From NCBI RefSeq assembly GCF_003858645.1, contig NZ_RQJP01000003.1, positions 992,001-1,056,000 on the forward strand: DNA of 64,000 nucleotides, in the 5' to 3' direction. Source of the stretch: Larkinella knui (GTDB lineage Bacteria > Bacteroidota > Bacteroidia > Cytophagales > Spirosomataceae). The notes beneath the pieces were generated by a model, which did not search any database, was not told the origin of the DNA, and was given only the letters and a program-made list of their open reading frames with translations. The translations under genes were made by a program, and so were the position numbers. How positions within the stretch are numbered: the first letter of the stretch is position 1; each line of letters opens with the position of its first letter. Below, piece by piece: positions 53,210 to 61,883 of the stretch.

Positions 53210-54718
53210 TTATCGTTGCCGGAATCCCCGCGTGCGCGACCAGATCGACCCCGCCAGTCCCGAAACATCGTCCGACACCCGAAACCACAAAACCAGGCCC
53301 ACAAACAGGCCCGCCAGCACCAGTGAGCGTCCGATAATGCTGAGCAAAATCAGCCACAACGAACCGTTCCACTCGGGCAGAATCAGCGATACGCCATAGA
53401 CCAGCGCCAATACCGCAACGGCTTTGACGCCCGAAAACGTGAACGGCAGAATCCGGAAAAACACCCAGACCAAACCGACTTTACTGAGCGCAAAAAGCAA
53501 GGTGGTGAGCGTGGTGGCAAAAGCCGCTCCGTCGATACCGTAGCGCGGAATTAAATAGGCGTTGGCCCCAATGGCGATGCAGGCCATCACGATCATCAGA
53601 AACGTGGCATACCGATAATACCGGGAGTAATTGATAATCTCGCCGTTCACGCCGGTGGCCATTTCAAACAGCTTTGCCGAAGCCAGCAGAAACACGACGT
53701 GTTTGCCCTGGCGGTAGATGTCGGCTTTGGGCAGCAGACTGAAAATACCGTCGATGTTGGTCCAGATCAGCAGAAAAACCAGACCGCCCGCCAGCAACTG
53801 ATTCAGGGATGATTTGTGATAAAGCTCCTGAACGTGCGCCATGTTGTTCTGCCGCAACGAATTGGAAACCAGTGGCGTAGAAATCTGCGTGATGGTTTTT
53901 CGGGGAATCTCGATAATCCCGGCAATGTAGGTTGCAATGATAAAAATAGCGGCATTAGTCAGACCTTTCCCGCCCGAAAGCATCGTGCGGTCGATGAAAT
54001 AGACCACCTGCGTGCCGACGCCCCCCATGACCACAAACAGGCCGAAATAGATCATCTGGCGGAACATGCCGTCTTTCAATCGGGCGAAATCGAACCGCAG
54101 CGAAAACTTGCCCAGCTGATAAATATACACCAGCAAAATGACCACCGCCAGACCGTACGACGCAATCATGAGGTACAGCATCCAGTCGAAATTGTACCAG
54201 CCCAGGCCGAACAGCAGAATCACCAGCACATTCGCCAGTTTCAGGTACACTTCCCGAATAAACGTCGGGATGGCAATGCGGGAATTGTTGCGGCAATAGG
54301 CTTCCAGAACGGAAATGTAAATCCAGAAAATCGTGAGCGGCACCACCAGCACATGGTAGGGAATCAGGCCCGCCGATTTTTCGGCAAAATAGTCCTGAAT
54401 GGGTTGTTCAAACAGAAAATAAGCCGCCGTAAACAGGCTGATGCCGATCAGCGGGAAAGCCAGCAGAAAGCCCAGAAACCCGTTATTTTTCGTTTTATCG
54501 TCGCGGAAATAGCCAAAAAACCGGTCGGTGATAAACGGAGCACCGAGGTGCGCAAAGGCGGCAAACAGCAGGCTATTTTCCAGTAATAAACGCGAAATCG
54601 CCAGCTGATCGGTCGACAGAAAATGCAGCGAAACGTACAACTGGTTAACAATCCCGATGCCGACTCCGATGTAGGAACCAATGCTGGCTTTCAGGCTTTG
54701 ACGAATGACAATTCCCAT
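53210..54718 (-). CDS. Polysaccharide flippase (Wzx-like / MATE-type)
   Basis: The protein has 502 residues with roughly 12-14 predicted transmembrane helices, without signal peptide. The N-terminus IRQSLKASIGSYIGVGIGIVNQLYV and later segments such as GGKGLTNAAIFIIATYIAGIIEIPRKTITQISTPLVSNS are typical of lipid-linked oligosaccharide flippases. It would move an undecaprenyl-linked glycan across the inner membrane. It ends a minus-strand series with two methyltransferase genes and a glycosyltransferase gene. Confidence 0.88.
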   Translation of the reverse strand: MGIVIRQSLKASIGSYIGVGIGIVNQLYVSLHFLSTDQLAISRLLLENSLLFAAFAHLGAPFITDRFFGYFRDDKTKNNGFLGFLLAFPLIGISLFTAAYFLFEQPIQDYFAEKSAGLIPYHVLVVPLTIFWIYISVLEAYCRNNSRIAIPTFIREVYLKLANVLVILLFGLGWYNFDWMLYLMIASYGLAVVILLVYIYQLGKFSLRFDFARLKDGMFRQMIYFGLFVVMGGVGTQVVYFIDRTMLSGGKGLTNAAIFIIATYIAGIIEIPRKTITQISTPLVSNSLRQNNMAHVQELYHKSSLNQLLAGGLVFLLIWTNIDGIFSLLPKADIYRQGKHVVFLLASAKLFEMATGVNGEIINYSRYYRYATFLMIVMACIAIGANAYLIPRYGIDGAAFATTLTTLLFALSKVGLVWVFFRILPFTFSGVKAVAVLALVYGVSLILPEWNGSLWLILLSIIGRSLVLAGLFVGLVLWFRVSDDVSGLAGSIWSRTRGFRQR

Positions 54719-54727
54719 GTGATTTGG

Positions 54728-55627
54728 TTACCCTCCCTTTCGATAAATGGCGACCACCGTGGCGCCGTCGGACATAATCGGCAGGCGTTTGGCCACAAAC
54801 CGGGTTGATTTATAGAGCAAAGACGAGAGCAAATTCCGGCCCAGATGCTTTTCCAGCCACAGGCGATAACCGAGGCTCCGGTGCGTGACGGATGCGGGTT
54901 CGTTGCGGGTTTCGACCACGGTCAGACCCATTAACTCACCGGCATATTTCAACGAAACCGGGTCCCAGAGCAGCGTGTGGTGGGGCGGCAGATTCAGCGT
55001 GTGATACGGGTCTTCCCGGAAATAATACGAGGCATTGTTCGGAACACCGATGGCCAGCAAACCGCCCGGCTTGACGCACCGGGCCGCCTGCCGAAAGAAA
55101 TCACCGACGTTTGTAACGTGTTCAAAAACCTGGAACGCACAAACCACATCATACTGACCTTCATGCTGTTGCGCGTGGACGTTCAAATCTTCGTTGATGA
55201 TGTTGACGCCCATTTTCTTGCCGAACGCAATCGCGTCGTCGTTCAGTTCCAGCCCCAGACCGCTGGCCCCTTTTTCGGGAAGCCGCTTCAGGAAATACCC
55301 GTTGCCGCTGCCGATTTCCAGTACCTGATCGCCCGACTTGAGGTGCTGAAAAACCAGTTCATGCTCCCATTTCCACGGGCTGTAATAGCCTTTGTAGTGG
55401 TGGCCCAAATCGGCGTAAAAGTCCGCATCGCCCGCCAGCGAAAACGGGTAATAAAACCGCAGTTTCGACTGGTTGCATTCATAAATCATCACCTCGTCCA
55501 GGCCGGCAAAATACCGGCTGACGTCCATCCCGAACTGATCGCGGTACCGCTGCTCGATGGTGCGGGCGTTCAGGCTCCGAACGGGCGAAACATCCGGCGA
55601 GTTGGTGAGGGGGGAGAGTATAGTCAT
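54728..55627 (-). CDS. Class I SAM-dependent methyltransferase (glycan locus)
   Basis: The protein has 299 residues with SAM-binding motif LEIGSGNGYFLKRL (about residue 100) and the motif II region YDVVCAFQVFEHV. It stops 9 bases before the flippase gene start on the same strand and so belongs to the same operon. The acceptor is probably a sugar of the polysaccharide. The preceding N-terminal extension of about 90 residues (YPFSLAGDADFYADLGHHYKG) is longer than usual for this class. Confidence 0.85.
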   Translation of the reverse strand: MTILSPLTNSPDVSPVRSLNARTIEQRYRDQFGMDVSRYFAGLDEVMIYECNQSKLRFYYPFSLAGDADFYADLGHHYKGYYSPWKWEHELVFQHLKSGDQVLEIGSGNGYFLKRLPEKGASGLGLELNDDAIAFGKKMGVNIINEDLNVHAQQHEGQYDVVCAFQVFEHVTNVGDFFRQAARCVKPGGLLAIGVPNNASYYFREDPYHTLNLPPHHTLLWDPVSLKYAGELMGLTVVETRNEPASVTHRSLGYRLWLEKHLGRNLLSSLLYKSTRFVAKRLPIMSDGATVVAIYRKGG

Positions 55628-55647
55628 ATTTCTATCCAGTTCACGGA

Positions 55648-56775
55648 CTAAACGGAAGTGCCCGCCGGTCCGTGAGCACGTTCTAAAATCTCGTTTAACG
55701 CGTTGATTCGGTCGCTCATTTCATATTCGCTGATCATTTTTCGGCGCGCGGTCCGGCCCAGTTCTCCGGCCAGTTCGGGCTCGTCAAGCAGTTGAATCAT
55801 GTATTTTGCCATGCCCTGAAAATCGCCTTCCTCGACCAGAAAACCGGTCACACCGTGCTCGACGGCTTCCTTAATGCCCGCGTGGCGGGTGCTGACAATC
55901 GGCAAACCGGCCGCCGACGCTTCCAGCACGGTATTGGGCGTTCCTTCCGAATCGCCGTTGACCGGATTGACCATCGAATGCTGGGCAAAAAGCCGGGCTT
56001 TTTTATGCCATTCGGCAATTTCGGCAGCGGTTTTTACCCCCACCAGTTGAACGGCGTATTTCAACTGCAATTCATCGACCAGCTTCTTACAGGATTCGAG
56101 TAGTTCGCCCCCGCCAATCATCACCAGCCGCGCATCCGGGTGGCGATCCAGCACTTTGTCGAACGCCCGAATGGTCAGTTGCGGTGCTTTTTTGGCCGTA
56201 AACCGCCCGACGGTCACAATCAGTTTTTCGGCTTTTTCCGGTTCGGCCCCCGAAAACAATTTCGTCTCAACGCCATACGGATTTCGGTGAACTTTCTGAG
56301 GGTCAGCGCCCAGCCGGATCAATTGCTCCACCATGTCATTGGAAACCGCCACAATCGCTCTGGCCTGAACAAAAAGCTGGCGGTAGCGGGTTTCAAACAT
56401 TTTAATCGTCTCTTTCTCAACGGCATCGAATCCATGAAAATGCACGACCAGCGGCACGTTGGCCCGTTTGCAGGCCGCCATCACGTTGCAAGCCGTCGGT
56501 CCGTATTCGGCCAACACCACATCCGGGCGGTTTTCTTTCAAATAGCGGGTCAGGAAATGGGTGTAAAAAGCCGGGTACAAGGCCGACACCATCCGCTTCA
56601 CCCCCACCCGAACCGGCTCGGCCAGCGGCATTCGGATAATCGTGTCGCCGTCGGCCGTGCGATACGGTCGCCAGCCGCCGGACAGCGTCAACGCCGGTTT
56701 CAGGTACGCAATTTGGTTGTGAATAAACGTCTCCGAATAGCTATTTTTATTCGGATAGGCAATGCAGAGTTTCAT
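55648..56775 (-). CDS. Glycosyltransferase family 4 protein (GT-B)
   Basis: About 375 residues, GT-B fold. The N-terminal domain contains VHFHGFDA and the C-terminal donor-binding domain has VGRFTAKKAPQLTIRAFDKVL and the E-x7-E-type motif EGTPNTVLEASAAGLPIVSTRHAGIKE. It likely transfers a nucleotide-activated sugar in surface glycan synthesis. Its start overlaps the upstream methyltransferase stop (ATGA), and it ends 21 bases before the next methyltransferase start. Confidence 0.88.
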   Translation of the reverse strand: MKLCIAYPNKNSYSETFIHNQIAYLKPALTLSGGWRPYRTADGDTIIRMPLAEPVRVGVKRMVSALYPAFYTHFLTRYLKENRPDVVLAEYGPTACNVMAACKRANVPLVVHFHGFDAVEKETIKMFETRYRQLFVQARAIVAVSNDMVEQLIRLGADPQKVHRNPYGVETKLFSGAEPEKAEKLIVTVGRFTAKKAPQLTIRAFDKVLDRHPDARLVMIGGGELLESCKKLVDELQLKYAVQLVGVKTAAEIAEWHKKARLFAQHSMVNPVNGDSEGTPNTVLEASAAGLPIVSTRHAGIKEAVEHGVTGFLVEEGDFQGMAKYMIQLLDEPELAGELGRTARRKMISEYEMSDRINALNEILERAHGPAGTSV

Positions 56776-57497
56776 AGTTTCCTCCCGACGACCAAATACG
56801 TACACGCGTCCTTATCCTTCGTTTCCTGGGAAGTCGTTTTATCAAACAGACTGATCGATGCCTGCATGATGAGCGCAAACGGTGGCCACAGCCAGCGCGG
56901 AATTTTGAACAGAAAACCGTCCTGAAACAACTGCAACCCCATCGCCGACCGTCCGATAATGCCCCGAAACGAAACAATTTCAAACCCGTTGCGGGCCACG
57001 ATTTTCTGCAAACCGGCCGACGTCCAGCGCCAGTAATCCGTCGGGTCGGGATGGTACATCCAGTAGCCGTGCGTCGTCAGCAACAACAAACCGCCCGGTT
57101 TCAGAATTCGGCACGCTTCCTGCAAATAGCCTTCGGGATCTTCGACGTGTTCGAGCACCTGCGTCGACAACACCACGTCCACCTGGGCGTCGTCCATGCC
57201 AATGCGGCTGTCGGAGCCGATATAGACGTCAGCGTGGGGATTCCAGTCGAGGTCGATGCCGATGTACTGCACCTGTTCGGGCGGAAAAAGCGACACGTAA
57301 GGCTTGGTGCCGCAGCCGTAATCGGCCAGTTTGATCCGGCCGGTTTTCGTCAGCGGATCGATAAACGTGGTTCGGGCATACTGCACCAACTCCCTGAGTT
57401 TGATCAGATAATACCGCCGGGGATTGGTCAGTGGAGGTTTAATCCGGTAATGCTCAGACGGATCGTCCGGCATCGCTTCAGCGCGGATTGTTGTCAT
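56772..57497 (-). CDS. Class I SAM-dependent methyltransferase (glycan locus)
   Basis: The protein has 241 residues with motif I as ADYGCGTKPYVSLF (a degenerate DxGxG), motif II DVVLSTQVLEHVEDPEGYL, and ILKPGGLLLLTTHG. A second half with aromatic residues (GYWMYHPDPTDYWRW) is typical of sugar-acting members. First gene of a minus-strand run of four, with an ATGA overlap to the glycosyltransferase gene. The family B palindrome and the divergent glycosyltransferase gene lie upstream. Confidence 0.85.
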   Translation of the reverse strand: MTTIRAEAMPDDPSEHYRIKPPLTNPRRYYLIKLRELVQYARTTFIDPLTKTGRIKLADYGCGTKPYVSLFPPEQVQYIGIDLDWNPHADVYIGSDSRIGMDDAQVDVVLSTQVLEHVEDPEGYLQEACRILKPGGLLLLTTHGYWMYHPDPTDYWRWTSAGLQKIVARNGFEIVSFRGIIGRSAMGLQLFQDGFLFKIPRWLWPPFALIMQASISLFDKTTSQETKDKDACTYLVVGRKL

Positions 57498-57670
57498 AAT
57501 GAAATAGAAACGTCGTGGTGCGGCCCGGTACGGACGGGAATCGGCGGATTGTTAGAAATTCCAAACAAACCAGCCCTGACACACGTACGGTTTGTGATGC
57601 GAATTGGCATTGTAAACACAAAGAAAGCAGAGACGATGCAAATAATTAAGTAATCTTGTAATTAGTTTGG

Positions 57671-57787
57671 GGTTTACGGGATTCGGTTTTCGGTTTTCGG
57701 TGGCTGACGCGTGCTTTTAAACACACGATCAAGTGTGTATAGCTATCATGCGCCAGCCACCGAAAACCGAATCCCGAATCCCGTAAA
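57671..57787. repeat. Palindromic repeat, family B copy 3
   Basis: Left arm from 57671 (GGTTTACGGGATTCGG then TTCGGTGGCTGACGCG) and right arm 57750-57787 (GCGCCAGCCACCGAAAACCG and onward) pair with few mismatches. The inner region has a second short dyad (ACACACGATCAAGTGTGT). It lies between divergent genes in the 316-base gap 57498-57813, where no further gene is seen, so its role is unlikely to be termination alone. Confidence 0.75.
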
Positions 57788-57813
57788 CTGAATACCGTAA
57801 ACCGAATACCAGA

Positions 57814-58716
57814 ATGCCCCTCGCTCCCATCGTTTTATTTTGTTACAACCGGGTCGATCACTTGCGTGAAACGATTAACTACCTGTCGAAAAACCCTTTA
57901 GCGAAAGAAAGTATTCTTTATATTTTTTCGGATGGACCGAAAATCAACGCTCCTGCCGGGAAAGAAGACGCGGAAAAAGTAGAAAAAGTTCGGTCGTATT
58001 TACCCACCATCGAAGGCTTTGCGGACGTCCGAATCAAGGAAGCGGCAACGAATCAGGGGCTGGCAAACTCCGTAATCCGGGGCGTTTCGGAGGTAATCGG
58101 GCAGCACGGACGGGTGATTGTGATGGAAGACGACATCATTTGCACGACCGATTTTCTGGAATTTCAGAACGAAGCCCTCGACTTTTACGAACACCATCCG
58201 CTGGTTTTTTCGATTTCCGGGTACTTGTATCCGTTCTCGATTCCGCCCGGTTATTCCGGGGATGTTTTGCTGCTGCCGCGGGCGTCGTCGCTCGGCTGGT
58301 CGACTTGGAAAAACCGCTGGGAACTGGCCGACTGGTCGGTGGCCGACTACGCCCAGTTTATTCAGGATTCGAAAGCCCGGCAGGCGTTTTCGGCCAGTGG
58401 CAGCGACCTCATTCCGATGTTCGCCAAACAGCAAAAAGGCCTCATCAGCTCCTGGGCAATTCGGTGGAGTTATACACATTTCAAGCAGCAACGGTATTGT
58501 TTGTATCCGATCCGGTCGAAAGTCGAACACATCGGGTACGACGCCGGTACCAACTTTGGCCGGTTCAGCCGGTTTCAGAACACGGCGCTTCATGAAGGGA
58601 AAATCAGGCTGACGCCCGATGTCCGGGTCGATCCGGAGGTGGTTCGTAATTTAAAAAAACACTTTCGCCCGAGTTGGCTGCGGCAATTGATTAACCGCTA
58701 CAAATACGGTATTTAA
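57814..58716 (+). CDS. GT-A-type glycosyltransferase (glycan locus)
   Basis: The protein has 300 residues. N-terminal APIVLFCYNRVDHLRETINYL and the acidic metal-binding MEDDIICTTDFLEF (about residue 107) are typical of glycosyltransferase family A. The middle contains ASSLGWSTWKNRW. Probably uses a nucleotide sugar in the surface polysaccharide. The final ~15 residues are basic, which may help membrane contact. It is the first of a plus-strand group that continues after the family A palindrome. Confidence 0.8.
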   Translation: MPLAPIVLFCYNRVDHLRETINYLSKNPLAKESILYIFSDGPKINAPAGKEDAEKVEKVRSYLPTIEGFADVRIKEAATNQGLANSVIRGVSEVIGQHGRVIVMEDDIICTTDFLEFQNEALDFYEHHPLVFSISGYLYPFSIPPGYSGDVLLLPRASSLGWSTWKNRWELADWSVADYAQFIQDSKARQAFSASGSDLIPMFAKQQKGLISSWAIRWSYTHFKQQRYCLYPIRSKVEHIGYDAGTNFGRFSRFQNTALHEGKIRLTPDVRVDPEVVRNLKKHFRPSWLRQLINRYKYGI

Positions 58717-58737
58717 ACCGCCCTGCTAATTGCCTTA

Positions 58738-58882
58738 CCCGGGAGGAGTTTTCTGTTAATAGACTGACCTATACCCACATGACAAGCTCCAGCGGAGCGT
58801 ACTAGCCTATTAGTCAGGGCACTCCGCTGGAGTTTTCGTTACATTCAGGACTAGTTCCTAGTACCAGGTAGCCCCTCCGGGG
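58738..58882. repeat. Nested palindromic repeat, family A copy 3
   Basis: The inner arms 58784-58799 and 58820-58835 (AAGCTCCAGCGGAGCG and near inverse) and the outer CCCGGGAGG / CCCCTCCGGGG ends repeat the architecture at 2798-2986 and 10261-10406. The sequence is more diverged than the other copies. It lies between two same-strand genes of the glycan locus. Confidence 0.7.
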
Positions 58883-58952
58883 CTGAATTATCCACAATTC
58901 ATGTGCGTTAGTCCCTGCTCCGAAAGCCACAGAATTTTGAATCTGGACGGCA

Positions 58953-59744
58953 GTGGCTATTTTTGCCGACACGCGGGCCTGTTCCCGCTCAATCACGACC
59001 AACTTGACGCTAACCGACCACACATTCTGGCTCAATTACTGGGAATCGAAAGAAGGGCTTATTTTCCAAATCCCGGACAAATACCCGTTTCTGCCCTTAA
59101 TCCGGCAACTGGTGACGACGCATCCCATCCAATCCGTGCTGGAACTGGGCGGTTTTCCCGGCTATTATTCGGTCTGGATGAAAAAACACCTGAACACCGA
59201 CGCCACGCTGCTCGATTACGTCGTTCATCCCAAAATTCTGCACGAACTGGAAAAAGCGAACGGCTTGCCGGAAGGCTCGGTTGGCGTCATCGAAACCGAT
59301 TTGTTCCAGTATACGCCCCAACGCGGGTTTGATATGGTGACGTCGAACGGCCTCATCGAGCATTTTGACGACACGGCGGTCATTCTCGAAAAACACGTCG
59401 AGTCGCTGAATCCCGGTGGGTTACTGCTCGTTACCTTACCCAATTTCCGGGGACTCAACGGCTGGTTTCAAAAAACGTTCGACCCGGAAAACTACGCCAA
59501 ACACAACATCCGGTCGATGGATATGGATTTGCTACGGACCACCAGCGAACGGCTGGGTCTGAAAAACATCAGCGTGTATTACGACGGGCGGTTTATGCTC
59601 TGGTTCGAGCGCGAATCCGAAAAACCGCTCCTGGGCCGACTGCTCAGAAAGCTCCTGTGGCTTCCGTTAAAGGTGTTTTTTAAACTGGTGCCGGTTGAAA
59701 CCAAAGCGTTTTCGCCCTACATCGTTCTGACGGCTACCAAATGA
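58953..59744 (+). CDS. Class I SAM-dependent methyltransferase (glycan locus)
   Basis: About 263 residues from a GTG at 58953 (an in-frame TTG at 59004 would be shorter; no ATG available, so the start is uncertain). Motif I is VLELGGFPGYYSVWM and a later motif is FDMVTSNGLIEHFDD, followed by LNPGGLLLVTLPNFRG. It probably methylates a sugar or a lipid-linked intermediate. Its stop overlaps the start of the next glycosyltransferase (ATGA). Confidence 0.82.
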   Translation: MAIFADTRACSRSITTNLTLTDHTFWLNYWESKEGLIFQIPDKYPFLPLIRQLVTTHPIQSVLELGGFPGYYSVWMKKHLNTDATLLDYVVHPKILHELEKANGLPEGSVGVIETDLFQYTPQRGFDMVTSNGLIEHFDDTAVILEKHVESLNPGGLLLVTLPNFRGLNGWFQKTFDPENYAKHNIRSMDMDLLRTTSERLGLKNISVYYDGRFMLWFERESEKPLLGRLLRKLLWLPLKVFFKLVPVETKAFSPYIVLTATK

Positions 59745-61015
59745 AGGTTCTCCACCTGAGCACATTCCATCAGTTTGGCGGTGCGGCCATTGCCGCCAAC
59801 CGGATCAATCAGGCGCTGAATCGGGCCGGTTTTTCGTCCGACATGCTGGTGGCCGAAACCAGCGTGGAAGAACCGTTCGTGACGTCACTAGCAAAAACGG
59901 CCTGGCAAAAACGCTGGAATACCGCCCGGTTTGCGCTCGACCGGCTTACTTTTCTGCCCTTCGAACGCAGCCGAAACGTCCGGTTTGCGTTCTCGCCGGG
60001 GCTGGTCGGGACCGACATTAGCCAGCACCCGCTGGTTCAACAGGCTGATATTCTGCATCTTCACTGGACCACTTTCGGCTTTTTATCGACCCGGTCGTTG
60101 AGCAAGCTGTTTGCGCTGCCAAAACCGGTCGTCTGGACGATGCACGACATGTGGGCCTTTACGGGCGGCTGCCACCACAGCGGTACCTGCGAGCATTACC
60201 AAAACCAATGCGGCAACTGCCCTTTCCTGCGCACCTCGGCCCCCGACGATCTGTCTCACAGCGGCTGGCTTCGGAAACAAAGGGCCTATCAAAATGCCCG
60301 GCTGACGCCGGTGGGGTGCAGCCAGTGGCTGGCAAATCGGGCGCAGCAAAGCCGTCTGTTCGGCGAATTAGCGGTTCAATCGATCCCGAATCCAATCGAT
60401 ACCAAGGTATTCATTCCGCTACCAAAAGCCGTTGCCCGTTGGGAATTGAAGCTCCCCGAAACCAAACGGTTTATTCTTTTTGCGGCCACCAAAGTTTCGG
60501 CGGTGGGCAAAGGATTTTCCTATTTCCAGAAAGCGCTGGCTCTGTTGCGGCAACAACTGGCGAAACCGCATGACGTGGAATTGCTGATTTTTGGCGCTGG
60601 TGATGAAAGTTTATTGCGGGAATTGCCGTTTAAGTACCATTTTTTAGGGTCCCTGAAAGATTCGCGGCAGATCGTTGCCGCCTACAGTGCCGCCGATCTG
60701 TTTGTGATTCCGTCGCTGGAAGAAAACCTGCCCAATACGATCATGGAGTCGATGGCCTGCGGAACACCGGTGGTCGGTTTTGAGGTGGGCGGTATTCCGG
60801 AAATGGTTCAGCATCAGCAGACGGGATATCTGGTCAGCTACCGCTCGGTGGAGGATCTGGCCAACGGCATTCAGTGGATTCTGGATCAATCCGAAACCGC
60901 TTTTCAGCAATTGTCGGCAAACGCCCGCAACCATGTGGTCACACATTACGACGAAACGGTGGTGGCCCGGCAGTATCTCGCATTATACGCAGAGATTCAA
61001 AATAAAGCGTACTAG
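59741..61015 (+). CDS. Glycosyltransferase family 4 protein (GT-B)
   Basis: The protein has 424 residues. The N-terminus FHQFGGAAIAANRINQALNRAGF is the common GT4 glycine-rich start, the middle has HLHWTTFGFL and WTMHDMWAFTGGCHHSGTC with cysteine pairs, and the donor domain contains IPSLEENLPNTIMESMACGTPVVGFEVGG. The Cys/His cluster at about residues 140-165 is conserved in a subgroup of GT4 enzymes and may bind zinc. Cotranslated with the upstream methyltransferase. Confidence 0.9.
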   Translation: MKVLHLSTFHQFGGAAIAANRINQALNRAGFSSDMLVAETSVEEPFVTSLAKTAWQKRWNTARFALDRLTFLPFERSRNVRFAFSPGLVGTDISQHPLVQQADILHLHWTTFGFLSTRSLSKLFALPKPVVWTMHDMWAFTGGCHHSGTCEHYQNQCGNCPFLRTSAPDDLSHSGWLRKQRAYQNARLTPVGCSQWLANRAQQSRLFGELAVQSIPNPIDTKVFIPLPKAVARWELKLPETKRFILFAATKVSAVGKGFSYFQKALALLRQQLAKPHDVELLIFGAGDESLLRELPFKYHFLGSLKDSRQIVAAYSAADLFVIPSLEENLPNTIMESMACGTPVVGFEVGGIPEMVQHQQTGYLVSYRSVEDLANGIQWILDQSETAFQQLSANARNHVVTHYDETVVARQYLALYAEIQNKAY

Positions 61016-61080
61016 TTACACAGGGTTAATCAGAGGTAATCTGAGCTTACCAGAGTTTTCTCTGATTAACCCTGTGTAAC
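61015..61080. repeat. Perfect 21-bp inverted repeat between convergent genes
   Basis: GTTACACAGGGTTAATCAGAG (arm 61015-61035) pairs exactly with 61060-61080. It begins directly at the stop of the GT4 gene and ends 6 bases before the stop of the minus-strand methyltransferase gene, so it should act as a bidirectional terminator. Confidence 0.85.
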
Positions 61081-61086
61081 AACTCG

Positions 61087-61824
61087 CTAGAAAATAGCCA
61101 GATCGGTTTTTTTCCGGCACAAAACCGCAAATGCGCTGGGTTTGATTTTCCGCAAAGCCGGAACGGATTTTAGCACCTGGGTTTTCAGCCAGATGGCCCA
61201 AAACGTCAGCGTAGTCGGTGCCGAGTGCCGAATGGCGGCCGTATCGTAGAAAACGCTGTGTTCGGCAATGATTTCAAACCCTTCGGATTTGAGCAGAAAC
61301 TTGAACAGCGAGGGCGTGAAAATATTGATATGGCCGTACGACAGGAAATGGTCGGTTTTTTTGTCGACAAAAAAGCTGAAATCGATCGGCACTTCAAAAA
61401 ACTGATACTCCGAAACCCGGGCGATTTCGCGCAGCAAAAGCCGCGGGTGTTCGACGTGCTCGAGCACGTGCGAGCAGGTTGCCAGGGGGAATTCTTTCGG
61501 ACCATACGGTATTTTATAGCCGTCGAACAGTTGGACGTTTTGCAGCGACGTCAGCCCGCGCTCCCGGATCCGGCTGGCGCCACTTTCCGAGATTTCGAGG
61601 GAATACATGGCGGGCGAAAACCGGTTCTGATCGAGTTGCTGCAACACCGCGCCATCGCCGGAACCCACGTCCAGCATCTTCGAAAAGTGGTAGGACTGAC
61701 ACAGACGACGAATGGTTTCGGCCTTCATCCGGGCGCCCATATTCCGCCAGCTGCGGTCAGAATCAGCGTATTGTGACCGGTACGCATCCTGAAGCGCCGA
61801 TGAGGTTGTTGAATTCGTTTCCAT
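61087..61824 (-). CDS. Class I SAM-dependent methyltransferase (glycan locus)
   Basis: The protein has 245 residues with motif I LDVGSGDGAVLQQL (about residue 51) and motif II FPLATCSHVLEHVEHP. It ends in a basic hydrophobic stretch (TLTFWAIWLKTQVLKSVPALRKIK) that may associate with membrane. It stands alone on the minus strand between two plus-strand glycosyltransferase genes, so its transcription is independent of them. Confidence 0.83.
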   Translation of the reverse strand: METNSTTSSALQDAYRSQYADSDRSWRNMGARMKAETIRRLCQSYHFSKMLDVGSGDGAVLQQLDQNRFSPAMYSLEISESGASRIRERGLTSLQNVQLFDGYKIPYGPKEFPLATCSHVLEHVEHPRLLLREIARVSEYQFFEVPIDFSFFVDKKTDHFLSYGHINIFTPSLFKFLLKSEGFEIIAEHSVFYDTAAIRHSAPTTLTFWAIWLKTQVLKSVPALRKIKPSAFAVLCRKKTDLAIF

Positions 61825-61883
61825 TCAGCCGTTGGTTAGCACGTAAAATTACCGTTTTTTTGTGAATTGCCCGCGCCTTTACT

